Source: Dolomedes plantarius | Lineage: Eukaryota > Arthropoda > Arachnida > Araneae > Dolomedidae | Reading direction: 5' to 3' | NCBI GenBank assembly: GCA_907164885.2 | Contig: OU015500.1 | Span: 55,674,659 to 55,738,658, forward strand | DNA: 64,000 nucleotides | Shown: positions 20,173-33,733 of the stretch, in pieces | Layout: every line of letters begins with the position of its first letter | Numbering within the stretch: position 1 is the first letter of the stretch | Translations under genes and position numbers: made by a program | The notes under the pieces: model-generated | What the model saw: the letters and a program-made list of their open reading frames with translations, nothing else | Databases searched by the model: none | Told to the model about the DNA's origin: nothing

Positions 20173-22640
20173 TATTTTCAAAATTCACCTACACTGTATA
20201 AAACAAAATTTTTTGAGATCATTATACGGTTTACTCTCTTCATCACACTTTGTTAAGGAGTATGAGGGAGGACTTACGAAAGAGGAAGGTGACATAAAGT
20301 AAATGTTTTACGTCCACACAAGATAAAATGAGGAGTAGCCCTTGACTGTAATTTAGAAACGCGATGCAGAATTTTTCAGCGTTTAACCCTTTGAGGGGTG
20401 CCGTTTTTACAGCGCTAACACATAAAGATAGTCTTTATTTTTCACTTGCATACAATGTATTCCAGTTGAATGAGCATAAAATGGCTAGTACAGCCATATG
20501 TTATCAGTTTAAAGAAGTAAAAACACTTTGCAACCTTTATTTCGAAAATATTTTCAAGTTTTTATAGGTTAAAAAAATCGGGTAAAATTCTACACCGTTT
20601 GCACGGTGTAGATTTTTTCCCGATTGAAAATATGAAAAGAGATTCGTACTTTTCCCCGAAATTAAGTATGGGTGTTGATACTTCAGTATCAGGAAATAGC
20701 GGCTTTATTGTGTGACGAACAAACTTTTGAAAAATATATTTTTTAGATGAACATATAAAATACAAGTAACCCCTTGTATCAAATTGGCGTTATGTTCCTA
20801 AAATTACCGTGTTATATGAATTCGTGTCATATGAATAAATGAACTAGTAACACGTTTTGGTTCCACATACTAACCAAACTATACTATTTTACTTTTATAA
20901 CTAAATTAAGTTTTTGTAAAAACAATCTATGACTGATCAAAGGTATTACATATTCAATTAACATGATGTTTCCTTCTTCACTGCTAAACACCATCAAAGG
21001 AGAGCGTTTTCATTTTGGTAAAATAAAGTCATCTTCTAATCTTTTTCCTATAGGTTATTCATATCTATAATCTAAATTTAATAAACACACGTAAGAGTTA
21101 CTTTCATTTGTTTGCGTTGCCCTGAGGGATCACCATACATTTTTCTGTATGTTTTCCTTTAAATTTTGCTCTTCGTTCAATGGAAGAATCGGCATTTAGG
21201 AAATAGAACTTTATTCTCGGCAGTTTATACCTTCCTGTAAGCTTTTTTAAATTTTGAACTCCAGTATTTCCAACTATTGCCCTCAGAACTATTTTGGTCC
21301 CAACTAGATGCTGTATCAACAAAATTTGCTTTTTCATCTTCTTATATCTAAAACATATGGCTATTGTCAGGTTTCATAAAATAAATACTTCCCAGGCCTA
21401 AAAATTTAGCAAGTTCTACTAACATATCAATTCTGTTTTTTTTGCTGGTTCGGTTATATTTTCGGTTTGAACGCGCTCTGGACGTATGATTTTTTCAGCA
21501 GGTATTGAATTCTGACGGTTATTTGCCCTTGATGGAATAAGATATGAAATAATTACAATACATATTTGCATTTTGCAATTGCTAAAAATGATATTTTCCT
21601 CCGAGCAATACTCTTAGGAGAAAAATATGCTCGAAAGTGCTCAAAGTAAAATTAGTTTCAATTTGTAATGATAAATATTATTAATTTGATAAGTTCTACT
21701 CTACCGCTTCCACTTTGACTTTCTTATGTAGTCTCGTCAAAAAGCTTTGAAAAATTATTGCTCTTAAAAATAATCATCACGTGCCAAGTTGTACTTAATT
21801 TCCCTAATATCCGAGCATTGTTTGAACAGGGATTTCTTGTACCTGTGGAATATGCATAAACAAAGAAATAAATTCTAACAAAATTTCCTAACGATTAATA
21901 TTTATCAGAAAATTAGAATATCTGTTATACTTATTTTGAAATATTTAAAACTAAAATATCTTGAACATATTTTTTAACTACTTCAGTTTAATATTTTATT
22001 AAATCAAAAATATGTTATTATATATTCATTTTTTTCCGGTCGTTCGTCTCAAAAACCTTAATTACATGCATGTGTAATTTTAGAGAAAAACAGCAAACCT
22101 GAGATAAAAACCTCTGCACTAAATTTAACGATTTTTCAGAGAAAAAATTATTAATGAAATACTGTATTAGTTTGCAAATAACGTCCCCTGAACAGAGTTT
22201 CCAGAATGATTTATTTAGGGACGGATAAAACGAAGAATATTTTCCTTAAAATAATAATAAACCCATTATTATTTATGTGAAATCGATAGCTGCTTTATTT
22301 TGGAAACAAGGGTAAATGAGATTCAAAAATGTTATTTATAGAGTTCATTTCCTGAAATGTTTCTCTTTCTTAAACTAAAAGTTGGGTAAAGAAAAAGAAT
22401 AAGTTCTTTAGTTTAATGTTTGGAATTTTTTTTGAAATGAAATGGATAGAAATAATTTCTTTCGCATTGCTGAAGAATAATTTTTATGAACTTTGCAGAA
22501 TGTTCGAAAATAGGAAAATTATGTCTTGGTTGCAATAGTGTAGAAGAAAGATCATAACAAAAATACCTGGATGGTAATAAAATTTCACTTTGTGAATTTA
22601 CATTACAAATCTTGATACAGCGAAATTTCCTACCTTCTCA

Positions 22641-22655
<15 letters not shown>
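20173..22655. other. AT-rich spacer with unassigned short ORFs
   Basis: Contains the hairpin at 20576-20625 and a TTAACCCTTTGAGGGGTGCC motif near 20383 that resembles transposon termini but lacks a partner. The open stretches 20364-20567 (+) and 21104-21337 (-) resemble nothing I know. Confidence 0.5.
20576..20625. repeat. Perfect-core hairpin
   Basis: Arms of 23 bp (AATCGGG...TCTACACCGT and its complement) with a 4-nt loop TTGC and two mismatches in the middle A/T run. The inner 10 bp are perfect. Confidence 0.8.

Positions 22656-22683
<28 letters not shown>
22656..22683. repeat. (TA)n microsatellite left of Tc1
   Basis: Ends exactly at the Tc1 terminus at 22684. Confidence 0.95.
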
Positions 22684-24279
<1,596 letters not shown>

Positions 24280-25688
24280 GCTCGTTAACCAAAATCAATT
24301 TAAAAATTAACACAGTATAAATAACGGAGAAAAAATTTATGTGAAATGTTATACACTTCACAGAAATTCAGCCTTCCATCATTGTAGCACTAAAATCTGA
24401 AAAGTAAAAATTTCAAATTTACTTAGCCTTGTTTCGCCCGTGTAGCCGGTCGGTTTAGGGACCCGCTCCCTTCAACAATCATGGAATAGCAGTAATCAAA
24501 GCTAAAATCAAAGCTTAACACAATTATATCACAAAAATATTCCAAAGAGAGAGTCAACGGTAATCCGTATACTGGGAATTAACCCAGTAAAAAAGGATTA
24601 ATGAAAAAAGAAAACAAAAGGAGTAATATTAGAAAATTAACTTAGAAGAAATCAAATATTAGAAAATTAAATAACACCAAATACCTACAAAATAACAATA
24701 TTCCATGTCTAACACAGAAATATTCCAAAGAGTTTAAACGGTAATCCGTATACTGGGAATTAACCCAGTAAAAGAGGATTAAGGAAAAAAAAGAAAACAA
24801 AAGGAGTAATATTTGAAAATTAACTTTAAATAATACCAAATAACTACAAAATTCACTGCCCTTCAAAATATCCAATAAAGTAAACACAGCATAAATAACA
24901 TTAAAAGAAAAACATTGAAATGTTATACACATCTCAAAATTTTAGTAGATTCAGCTTTTCATTATTCTACCAATAAAAGTTTAAAAGTAAAAATGTCAAA
25001 TTGTCTAATGTTTGTTAACAAAAATTAATTTAAAAACTAAACATAGTATAAATAACATAGATTTAATAACAGTATAAATATCATAAAATATATACGTTTA
25101 TAATAAATCACTAAGAGCTTAAAAGTAAAAATGTCTAATTGTCCATATAAATATCTCCATAAATGCAGGATTCTGTAGCCAAAAAACAAAAAAAAGTATT
25201 AAAGTATTGGTTAAAGGTACTGAATGACGAAAAAATTAACAGAAATCTGCAATTTGGGCTACACGCACCATAAATGCAAGATTCTGTAGCAATAATAGAA
25301 ACATCCTGTCCTTATAAAATACCATATAAATCTCTGTTCAATTAAAGTGATCCAAATATTATCGCAAAGTACCTTCATAAACTATGTTTCTCGTTTCTTG
25401 ATTCGGGGTTCAATATGAATGTTTGTTAACCAAAGTCAACTTAAAAACTAAACACAGTATAAATATCATAGGAAAAAAACATGTGAAATGTTATAACCAT
25501 CTCAGAATTTAGATAGATTCAACCTTTCATCATTGTACCACTAAAACCTGAAAAGTAAAAATGTCAAATTGTCTTTTGCCTTGTAAACTCTGCATGAAAA
25601 ATTAAACACAGTATAAATAAAGTATTTCTTGAATTGAATTTATTTAAAATGTAAATAATTCAACAACAAAAAATTAAAGTATTAATGT
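24280..25688. repeat. Degenerate local repeat cluster, part 1
   Basis: Several modules recur: a ~140-bp block (GTTAACCAAAATCAA ... AAAGTAAAAATGTCAAATTG) at about 24285, 24875 and 25425; a ~65-bp block (GTCAACGGTAATCCGTATAC ... CAGTAAAAAAGGATTAA) at 24553 and 24738; and a ~95-bp block ending CATAAATGCAAGATTCTGTAGC at 25199-25290. No protein family was recognised. Confidence 0.7.
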
Positions 25689-26880
25689 AAGGGTGTCGAA
25701 CCTTTTAGCTTCCTTGGGCCACATTGAAAGAATACGAATTGTCTTCGGCCACACAAAAATATACCTAACATTAAAAATTGTTGATGAGTAAAAAAAGTAT
25801 AATGTATAGTTAACATATGTATTTATTTTATTATAAATTTTATTTATAATTAAAAATTAACTATAGGAGTCATAAAATTAATGTGATATTTGGCATTGAA
25901 TTTAAAAAACTAAAGCTTCAGTATCTGGGTCGATTGAAGTGGTTGCAATTCTCATGGTGTTGTTAAGATGTTCATCCGATATTTTGGTTCTAATTTGACT
26001 CTTAGCGGGCTTCACTCTTGAAAATAGTTGTTCACAGATGTACGTGCTTCCAAACGTTGATGACCAGAATAACGCTTGACTATGCAGTGAAAGATATTTA
26101 TATCTGGGCAGGTATGATTTATGAATACAACAAAGAGACTCGATTGTATTTCTCTTTAAGTTAGATGTCAGATTGCAACTCTATGCATTCCATTTGATAA
26201 TTTGCTAGCATTATATCTATATTGGTTGTAAATAGAGTAGAAAACATGCAAAAAAAACCCAATAGTTTATTTTCACAGAAGTCCTGAAATCAATTTTAAA
26301 TTCTTGTACAAAATCGGAAAGTAAGGCTGCGTATTTTATAACATTTTTAGAATTGTGTTTGGTCAGCGTCTCGAAATGCAAAAAAAAATTAGCCTTTTAT
26401 TTGGCTTGCCATAATTTCAACTTAATAGATTTTACACTGAAGTAAAATCCATGAAGTGATGGGTGTTTGAGTCATTTAAATGGGCATTCAGATCTATCAA
26501 AATCTGCAAGCCAGTTATCATAAAGTTCTGGCACAGATAACTTTTCAATGTTATAAACAATTTGATATCATCAAGTAGACTATAAAACCTTTTTATTATT
26601 TTATCCACTGAACTACATTATTTCTTAAAAATATCGCCATTTCCAGCATCCAAACATTTAAGAAATTCCCGAAACTGCCGATGAATCAATCCCCAAGCAT
26701 TCATAAAATTCACCATTTTGAAGATGATTTGCATAACATGGTCCATTTTTTTCCCTTTTCCGCATTACTTTTTATATGAAGGCAGGCTATTAATTTTTTT
26801 TTCTGCTTTGAGCTCTCTCTCTCTGGGCCACACTAACACTTGATTTGGGCCGCATGCGGCCTGCGGGCTGGACACCCCTA
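25689..26880 (-). mobile_element. hAT transposon remnant
   Basis: The left end AGGGTGTCGAACCTTTTAGC and right end GCGGGCTGGACACCCCT are imperfect inverted repeats of the AGGGGTGTCCAACC type. The edges contain GGGCCACA blocks typical of these hATs. A decayed transposase lies inside. It interrupts the surrounding ~95-bp repeat array. Confidence 0.72.
25905..26745 (-). pseudogene. hAT (GTF2IRD2/ZBED-like) transposase, broken
   Basis: Fragments on the minus strand match the hAT transposases related to GTF2IRD2-type proteins. Near 26660-26740 is MVNFMNAWGLIHRQFREFL. Around 26580 is IIKRFYSLLDDIK. Near the end (25915-26070) are FGSTYICEQLFSRVKPAKSQ, then IRTKISDEHLNNTMRIATT, which is the C-terminal dimerisation segment. 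Frames change repeatedly with many stops. The N-terminal zinc finger and first catalytic residues are not visible, so this is a deletion remnant. Confidence 0.75.
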
Positions 26881-27980
26881 TATTAAAGTATAGGTAAAAG
26901 ACCCTGACAAACGTAAAAATTAATAAAAATCTGCAATTAGGGCTCCACACCATACATGCAAGATTCTGTAATAAACATCTCCATAATCAATAAACATCTC
27001 CATAATCAATAAACATCTCCATAATTAATAACTGCATAATAAATGTCTACATAAATGCAAGATTTTGTAGCAAAATATTAAAGTATAGCTAGAAGGCATT
27101 GACAAACAAAAAACTTAATAGAAATATGCAATTAAGAGTTCCACGCTCCATATATGCAAGATTCTTTAGAAAAGAAAAAAATTAAATTTAGGTAGAAGCC
27201 ACTGACAAACGTAAAAATTAATAGAAATCTGCAATTAGGGCTCCACGCACTATAAATGCAAGATCAGTCGTTTTCAAACAACTAATATAACCAAACAACC
27301 AAATCTATGAGTTGTACACATATCTAAAGAACTGGAACCATGAGGAGTATCGAAGTTAAAAAGATTCGAATGTAAATACTTTAAAATTAATATTTTGAAA
27401 AACATATTTCCTTTGAAGCATTCAGCTTTTAACATAATATTTAACAAAAAGGACTAAAATAATACAAAAAATATATTTCTATTTTACAGGGCAGAACATA
27501 TATATATATATATATATATCAAGATCCATTGCATCTCTTAACTGTGCTTAAACTTTAGACTGATTCTTTTTAGTTAAGATATACTAATTTTTATGCTTTT
27601 AAAAGTACATCGTGAATTATAAAATTAAGAACAATATGAAATACAGTATACTAAACATTCTGAAGTACAAACACAATTTGTAATATATCAAATTAACAAA
27701 TTTCCGAAAGTAAATAATCGCAAGTTAGCAAGAAACACAGGGGTTTCAACGGTAAAGAGTCAACGGTAATCCGTATACTGGGAATTAACCCAGTAAAAAA
27801 GGATTAATGGAAAAAAGAAAACCAAAATAACACCAAATAATAACTCGAAATTAAAAAATGATCTATTTATGATTAAAAAGTTTGAATTAAAAGTATAAAA
27901 ATTTAAAGGAAAAGAATAAAAAATTACATTCCAGTCAATTTTCATTCCCGTCACTACCGTCAGATAACTGCACCATACTG
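26881..27980. repeat. Degenerate local repeat cluster, part 2
   Basis: The ~95-bp unit (AAAGTATAGGTAGAAG ... ATTAATAGAAATCTGCAATT ... ATGCAAGATTCTGTAG) recurs at about 26884, 27085 and 27184. CAATAAACATCTCCATAAT is tandemly repeated at 26970-27030, and the GTCAACGGTAATCCGTATAC module reappears at 27757. A (TA)n tract lies at 27498-27519. Confidence 0.7.
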
Positions 27981-28394
27981 GATAATTTGATTGTTTAGTC
28001 TCTGCGGTGAAGTTTTAGAATTAAAATATCTCTTAAACTTTTTAAGTAACAGATTAACTGTAAGCAGAAAAAATTATCAGTTTTCAAAGCTCTTTCCAAA
28101 TATGTAACATTTTAGTACTTTCCTGAAAAAAAAATACATAGATTTTTACATTTCAAATATGGCGGCGGGAGAGGTTCTTCTATTTTCTGTACTCACCCTT
28201 CAAAAATTGTTGGTTTTATATTAAATAAAAATTAACAGTAATAAAATTTAAAATTCGGGCTTCGAGGTGCACATGTTCAGACACTTCACTCCCCGTGTGC
28301 CAAATTTCCCTAATGTAAGTTTCACAGATTCACCTGGGGGCCGCGCACACACACACACACACGCACGCTCGCGCGCAAACATTCGCTTTTAATA

Positions 28395-28396
<2 letters not shown>
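27981..28396. other. Spacer
   Basis: No gene seen. A short (CA)n run at 28348-28361 precedes the microsatellite. Confidence 0.5.

Positions 28397-28462
<66 letters not shown>
28397..28462. repeat. (TA)n microsatellite
   Basis: About 33 TA units leading into ACTAGCTGAAAACCCGC. Confidence 0.95.
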
Positions 28463-28464
<2 letters not shown>

Positions 28465-29246
28465 TAGCTGAAAACCCGCACTTCGCTACGGAGTACATTC
28501 AAAGTAAAAACATCGGTGAATGTATGCAATTAATGCCAATATATATATAATAAATACGACGATCAATGTATATAATTGATGTAAAATATATATATATTTA
28601 TAAAAAATCGTAAGGGATGTTTTTATAGACAAAATAATGTAGAAGAAGATATTCAAATTAAATCTAATATAAAGAATACTAAAGAATATAGTACAGTTAA
28701 GTTTCTAGAACATTTCTTTTACTGTATTTTAATATTTTTTTGGATAATGTCCAATCGTCTGCCGCATTAGTAAGAAAAAAAAAATAATTTTTTGTCTATT
28801 TAGTTTTTATGCACGTGACGATAAATTTATTTAAAGTACCAGAAAAAGAAGTCACGTGATCAGCATTTAATAAATTAAATTCTAAAAATTAATCTTTAAA
28901 AATTCACCAAAAATCAGGAAATGAAGGTAAAGATTCGAAAAAGATTTCATTTTAAAGGAATTTTTATGATCTTTCTCGTGATATAAATTCTATAACCCTC
29001 GAATTATTATTTTAAATGCAAACTTAAAAAAAGTAAAAAAAAACAGCTTAAAAATTTAATTTAAACAAATCTAAGAAGAATTTTTCAAAAATCTCTTTTA
29101 GTGCACCCCTACACTATAAGAAGAATCGCCATGCAAAATTTCAGCCCTTTAGGTCCAGCGGTTTGGTATGTGTGTTGTATGTCAGTCAGTCAGTGAATGA
29201 ATGAATGAATGAATGGGTCAGTTACGGAACTGTTATATATATATAG
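28463..29246 (+). repeat. Interspersed repeat of the ACTAGC...AAACCCG type
   Basis: Begins ACTAGCTGAAAACCCGCAC with CTTCGCTACGG after it. It ends CATGCAAAATTTCAGCCCTT, GTCCAGCGGTTTGG, then short (GTCA)n and (GAAT)n runs and TATATATA. This head and tail resemble widespread arthropod dispersed repeats whose 3' ends terminate in microsatellites. No protein-coding part is present and I cannot name the superfamily. Confidence 0.5.
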
Positions 29247-29682
29247 ACTAGCATTAAAACCCGGCGTTGCCCGGGTAGATATATAGATATAAAATGCATG
29301 ATTTTCATGCATTCCATCAAAAAAATACTGGGCTGCACCCCCGTTCTTCATGTTCATCTGGCCAATTGTGTTTATTCGGGGAACCAGGGCCAAAGGTCAT
29401 TCCCAACCGTCTTCCTCCCGCGCATTGGAATTTGACCCCCCCGTCACCCCCCCAACCATCTCTCTTAACGCAGCTGGTTGTGGTGAAGGGGCTCCACAGG
29501 TGGTCGCGCACCTCTTAGAGGCCAAAAATCATTAAAAAAATTAATTTAAAAAAAACTAATTGAGATCCAAATTTCGTTTTTCGTGATTTAAGTTTCTCGG
29601 ATCCTAAACATTAACTGTGCCGAATTTGGTCCCGGTGGGTGAAACAGTCTATGATTCCATAGCGGACAAACAACAGAAGAGC

Positions 29683-29688
<6 letters not shown>
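29247..29688 (+). repeat. Second interspersed repeat, related start, GC-rich middle
   Basis: Begins ACTAGCATTAAAACCCGGC followed by GTTGCCCGGG. A GC-rich body (29330-29520) contains runs of C and a TTTGACCC motif. Near the end is GAATTTGGTCCCGGTGGGTG. It directly follows the repeat at 28463-29246. Overlapping short frames on both strands in the middle lack a known motif. Confidence 0.5.

Positions 29689-29775
<87 letters not shown>
29689..29775. repeat. (TA)n microsatellite left of Tc1
   Basis: About 43 TA units ending at the Tc1 terminus. Confidence 0.95.
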
Positions 29776-29776
<1 letters not shown>

Positions 29777-31126
29777 TGCTGGCCACCCAAATTGCAACAC
29801 CAAGAAAGACAAGAGATAACACAACAAAATTTATTTTGTAGATAACATGTTGACCAAGTATCAAATGATTACATTTATAGACTTCTGTGAAGTGTGGTTC
29901 CTGCCAAAATCTGTAGCCAGAGTATCCGCAGTTGTTGGAGATCACCGCTGCCACACGCCTCGGCATTGATTCAAAGAGACTTTGGATGAGTTCTTGGGGT
30001 ACAGCAGACCAAGCAGCTTCCATACGTTGCCAAAGTCGATCTGCTGTGGCAGCTGGGGATGGAATCTGGGTCAATCGTAGAGCAACCATGGACCACATGT
30101 TTTCTATCGGCGAAAGATCCGGAGAGCGAGGCGGCCATTTAAGCAATTCAATCTGGCGTTTCACGAAGAACCGTTGGACAATGCATGCCACGTGTGGTAG
30201 CGCATTATCCTGTTGAAATATGGCTGTGGGCAAGCCCTGAAGGTAAGGAAGGACAACTGGCTCCAACACCTGGCATCCTCTCTTCACGGTGTCTCCAGAC
30301 TCGAATGCGACCATCGTGGTGTTGCAGACAGAAGCGTGACTCGTCAGTAAAGACAATTTCATTCCATTCTGCCGTCCACATCCTTCTGTCATCGCACCAT
30401 TGGTGGCGGAGACGTCTGTGGTTCTGCGTCAAGGGTAGACAAAGCAATGGACGTCTTGCGGACAGACCACTCTGCTGTAAACGGCGTCGAATGTTACGCG
30501 CAGACACTGGATGATGCGTTACAGACTGCATGTGCTGTGCTATCTTTCGTGATGTGACTGAGCGATCCGTTACTGCCATGCGCACAATTTGCCTGTCATG
30601 ACGTGAAGTGGTGCGCTGAGGTGGATGCGATCGAATACGCCGGTCCGTCGTACCCTCCTGCATCCAACGATCACATATCCGCATTACAGTTGTTTGGTTT
30701 CGTCGAACACGACTACCGATTTCCCTGAAAGATAATCCACAATCTCGGTAGGCCACTATCCTTCCTCTGTCGAACTCGGATACTTGATCAAAAGATGATC
30801 GCTGTTTTCGACGAGGCATAATTGATCGTTTTTTTGAAAAAACCACAAGAAAAACACAATTGCCGTTCTTGAAAACGTCGAAATCTCCAAGCCTTAAATA
30901 GCGCTTTGAAGTGGCGCCACAGGTGCGCGTGATGTGCGTCTGTGCTGAAATCTAATCATTTGCATTGAATCATTTGAAAATCATTTCAAAATCATTTGAA
31001 TCATTTGAAATCTAATCATTTGCATGAATTCTAATCATTTGCATATCTCACCTCCGCTAATGCATGTTGTAAATTTCATGTTATTTGCATGTTTCCTTCA
31101 GGGTGTTGCATTTACAGTGGCCAGCA

Positions 31127-31129
<3 letters not shown>
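29776..31129 (-). mobile_element. Tc1-like element in a (TA)n tract
   Basis: Left end CTGCTGGCCACCCAAATTGC, with AACACC following; right end, inverted, CACTGCTGGCCACTGTAAAT with GCAACACC following. (TA)n lies on both sides. Contains a broken transposase on the minus strand. Confidence 0.9.
29790..30819 (-). pseudogene. Tc1-type (DD34E) transposase with internal deletion
   Basis: The ATG at 30817-30819 opens MPRRKQRSSFDQVSEFDRG, the helix-turn-helix of Tc1 transposases. LSFREIGSRV and TTVMRICDRWMQEG follow, then VSARNIRRRL. The first catalytic Asp is in IVFTDESRFCLQHHDGR. After VWRHREER about 60 residues are missing and the frame shifts; it resumes in LEPVVLPYLQGLPTAIFQQD, where the final Asp is catalytic. 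The catalytic Glu is in RSPDLSPIENMWS, with 34 residues between it and the second Asp. The frame runs through SMPRRVAAVI towards the left terminus. Confidence 0.87.

Positions 31130-31162
<33 letters not shown>
31130..31162. repeat. (TA)n microsatellite right of Tc1
   Basis: Starts at the Tc1 terminus. Confidence 0.95.
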
Positions 31163-31166
<4 letters not shown>

Positions 31167-31351
31167 TGGCATCCCCGAGACTGAGGGTTGAGGGATGATA
31201 TACTAATTGCCTAACTTTTGTATATAGGATACTCTCAATTATTTGTTCTTAAAACGAATTAGCTTGCTTTAACCAAATAATTTCAAAGGATATTAAAATG
31301 AATTTGGAAATTAGAAAATGTTTTTGGTTTTGTTTGATATATATATATATA

Positions 31352-31406
<55 letters not shown>

Positions 31407-32192
31407 CTCCGTCCGGCAACCCCTTCTAACTGCCATGTTTTGCTCAAAACCGATTAAAGACTCCATGTCGCCAATTTTAAGAAAGGAATCTCTTTAAGAC
31501 GGCCACGACTCAAAACGGCCACTTTTACTGGAAATTTTACTGGCCGTCATAGAGAAATTTCACGGTATATGCTCAGAAAACTTAGAAGAATTTCAAAGCT
31601 AGATAGCAGAGAAAATATGCACGCTAATTAGACACGCTAATTAGAAACATCTTGACAAAAGTCTGAATTTTAATAAAATATAGTTTAATAGTCAGTTTCT
31701 GTAAATAAATCTTTCCAGCCATACAATTTTAAAGCTTAAAAGAGAAAAAAAATAATCTGTTATCACTGTCCTTGACATATTATAAAAAATACGGAATCAT
31801 GTAATCACGTGAAATGCAAAACCTTACAATTTCAGTTAAGTGCAGTCGTTTTATTTTAGTTGCTCATGCATTTTTGTATATTAAATTAACTTCCTTTAAA
31901 TTGTGGTTTGTCTGAAATCCCTTTCTTAAATTATTACCACTTATTATTTTGAAATCCATTATTGAAACCCATTTATATTTAACCCATTCTTGCTGATGTA
32001 ACTTTTGGATTACTTTTTGATAGGAAAATTCTTTGCTCATTCGCGTAACAAATCTGTAACGAAAATAACAATTTCAGCTAGTCCTGTTAAATGAAACTAC
32101 CACGGGTTATTAATGTAGCTTCGGTGCTTATCGTTGCTTATCTCCTTTGTATGCATATATGATATTTTGTACATATATTATAAGTATGTATG
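31163..32192. other. Spacer with a (TA)n tract
   Basis: (TA)n at 31338-31400. No gene, terminus or conserved motif recognised otherwise. Confidence 0.55.
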
Positions 32193-32223
32193 GTAGATAT
32201 ATATATATATATATATATAATAT

Positions 32224-32264
<41 letters not shown>

Positions 32265-32274
32265 TATATATACT

Positions 32275-32317
<43 letters not shown>

Positions 32318-32374
32318 CATATATGTGTGTGTGTATATATATTATATATATATATATATAATATATAGTATATA
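32193..32374. repeat. Compound (TA)n/(TG)n microsatellite abutting the Gypsy 5' LTR
   Basis: TA repeats with two TG runs (32285-32310, 32325-32333), ending at the LTR start. Confidence 0.95.
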
Positions 32375-32603
32375 TGTAGAGTGGAAAATACACTAGAGGA
32401 CGCGTACGCAGCGACCAAGTGAACGTCTACACATCTGGACATTCGGCGACTGAAAGCCGGCGTATGCGGACATAGCGGGTCGTATACCAAAGCTAGAACT
32501 ATATCATGTTTATATTTTATGTCCAGAATGTGTTTTAATGTGATGTGCCGACATTTCTAATCTTTAATAAATATTAGTCGATAATCGAACGTTTAGTCTG
32601 ACA
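32375..32603 (+). repeat. Gypsy 5' LTR
   Basis: TGTAGAGTGGAAAAT to GTTTAGTCTGACA. Contains AATAAA near 32566. Confidence 0.85.
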
Positions 32604-32760
32604 GTGGGGGTCCGGCCAGGATCAACCCTTGACGATAATGAACTTTATGCCTTCGTGGATATTTCGATTTTAAACTAGGACTGGCTCCAGCTCAAGTGAA
32701 AACAGGTAGGCGAACTTCGATTTATATTTACCTGCTAGCGAATATAAATGTTCGATAAAA

Positions 32761-33720
32761 ATGTATAAAGATTTAAAGAAAGAAGATTTGGTAACTTTAT
32801 TAAGTGAAATTGAAGAAACGCCACCTGCTATGTTGACAGTGGTACAATTAAAGGATAGAATTGAAGGATATAAAGCATTTAAAGATGACCCCGAACATGT
32901 TACATACTAACGCCCATCATTGAGGACAGACAATCGAAAATCGAAAACAAAAGTAGAGCGAGGGAAGAGCAGTTAGCTCTAGAAAACCAAAAAATTGAAT
33001 CAGAGAAAATTAAACTTGCCCAATTAGAAAAACAGGTTTAATTAGAGAAAGTTAGGAATGAAAGGGTAGATCGAAATGAAATCGCAGGTTCGAGTAGTGA
33101 CACAGTATTTAGTTCCTGTAACCTAGAAAAATTGATTCACAGCATACGTACTTTAACAATTGCTATTCCAGAAAAAATCAGAAAACTTTCATTTGTTTTT
33201 TCGAACTTTAGAAAGGGCTTTTAAAACTAAAAACGAAGCAGAAGAGTATAAAGCAGAAATTTTGATCAACCTTCTCGGTGATAAAGCGAAAAACATATTG
33301 TTTTACATAAGTGAGATGATATTAAATGTTATAATACCGTTAAGTCGTTAATATTCAAAGAATTCCAATCTACTGCGCAAGAACGCTTAAATAATTTTAG
33401 GAAAGCCAGAAGAGAAATCAATGCAACACATACGGAATTCGCGTCAAGATTGTCAGCTAATTATTAATATTATTGTAGTTTGCGTAAAGTTAATGATTTT
33501 GAAGCGTTGTAATCGTATCCGATAAGCTTTTTCAAACGTTGGACAAAGAAGTTTCATCATACATCAATATAAAGTTCGGTAAAAAATACGTAGAACCGCA
33601 ATCTTTAGGAAAGGAAATTGACATATACTTTGTAAATAGAGGTAGAACTTTTAGTGAAGTAAATTTTCAGACGCAGGAAAACACTACTAAATTTCAGAAA
33701 TTTCCCAAATAGGCTAAATA
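32761..33720 (+). pseudogene. Gypsy gag, broken
   Basis: The ATG at 32761 starts MYKDLKKEDLVTLLSEIEET, the typical opening of arachnid/tick Gypsy gag proteins. A charged coiled-coil-like region follows (about 32920-33080, ENQKIESEKIKLAQLEKQ). Then FFRTLERAFKTKNEAEEYKA and ILINLLGDKAKNIL (33200-33300) mark the capsid-like core, followed by an RARREINATHTEF-like stretch near 33400. Stops occur at about 32908, 33040, 33349 and 33466. It is not translatable as one protein. Confidence 0.8.
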
Positions 33721-33733
33721 CACTCCATCCCCT

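Noticed and set aside
20364..20770. A small TTAA-flanked element starting at TTAACCCTTTGAGGGG
   Set aside because: Only one terminus-like sequence was found; the opposite side (near 20770) does not match well enough to define an element.
21104..21337. 77-codon minus-strand ORF as a gene
   Set aside because: No motif, no splice or start support, and length within chance expectation in AT-rich DNA.
24642..24932. 96-codon hydrophobic ORF and its relative at 27760-27954
   Set aside because: Both come from copies of the same AT-rich repeat module; hydrophobicity reflects T-richness.
29294..29535. Overlapping ORFs on both strands in a GC-rich patch as a gene
   Set aside because: Frames on both strands are open only because of local GC richness; the segment is the body of a dispersed repeat.
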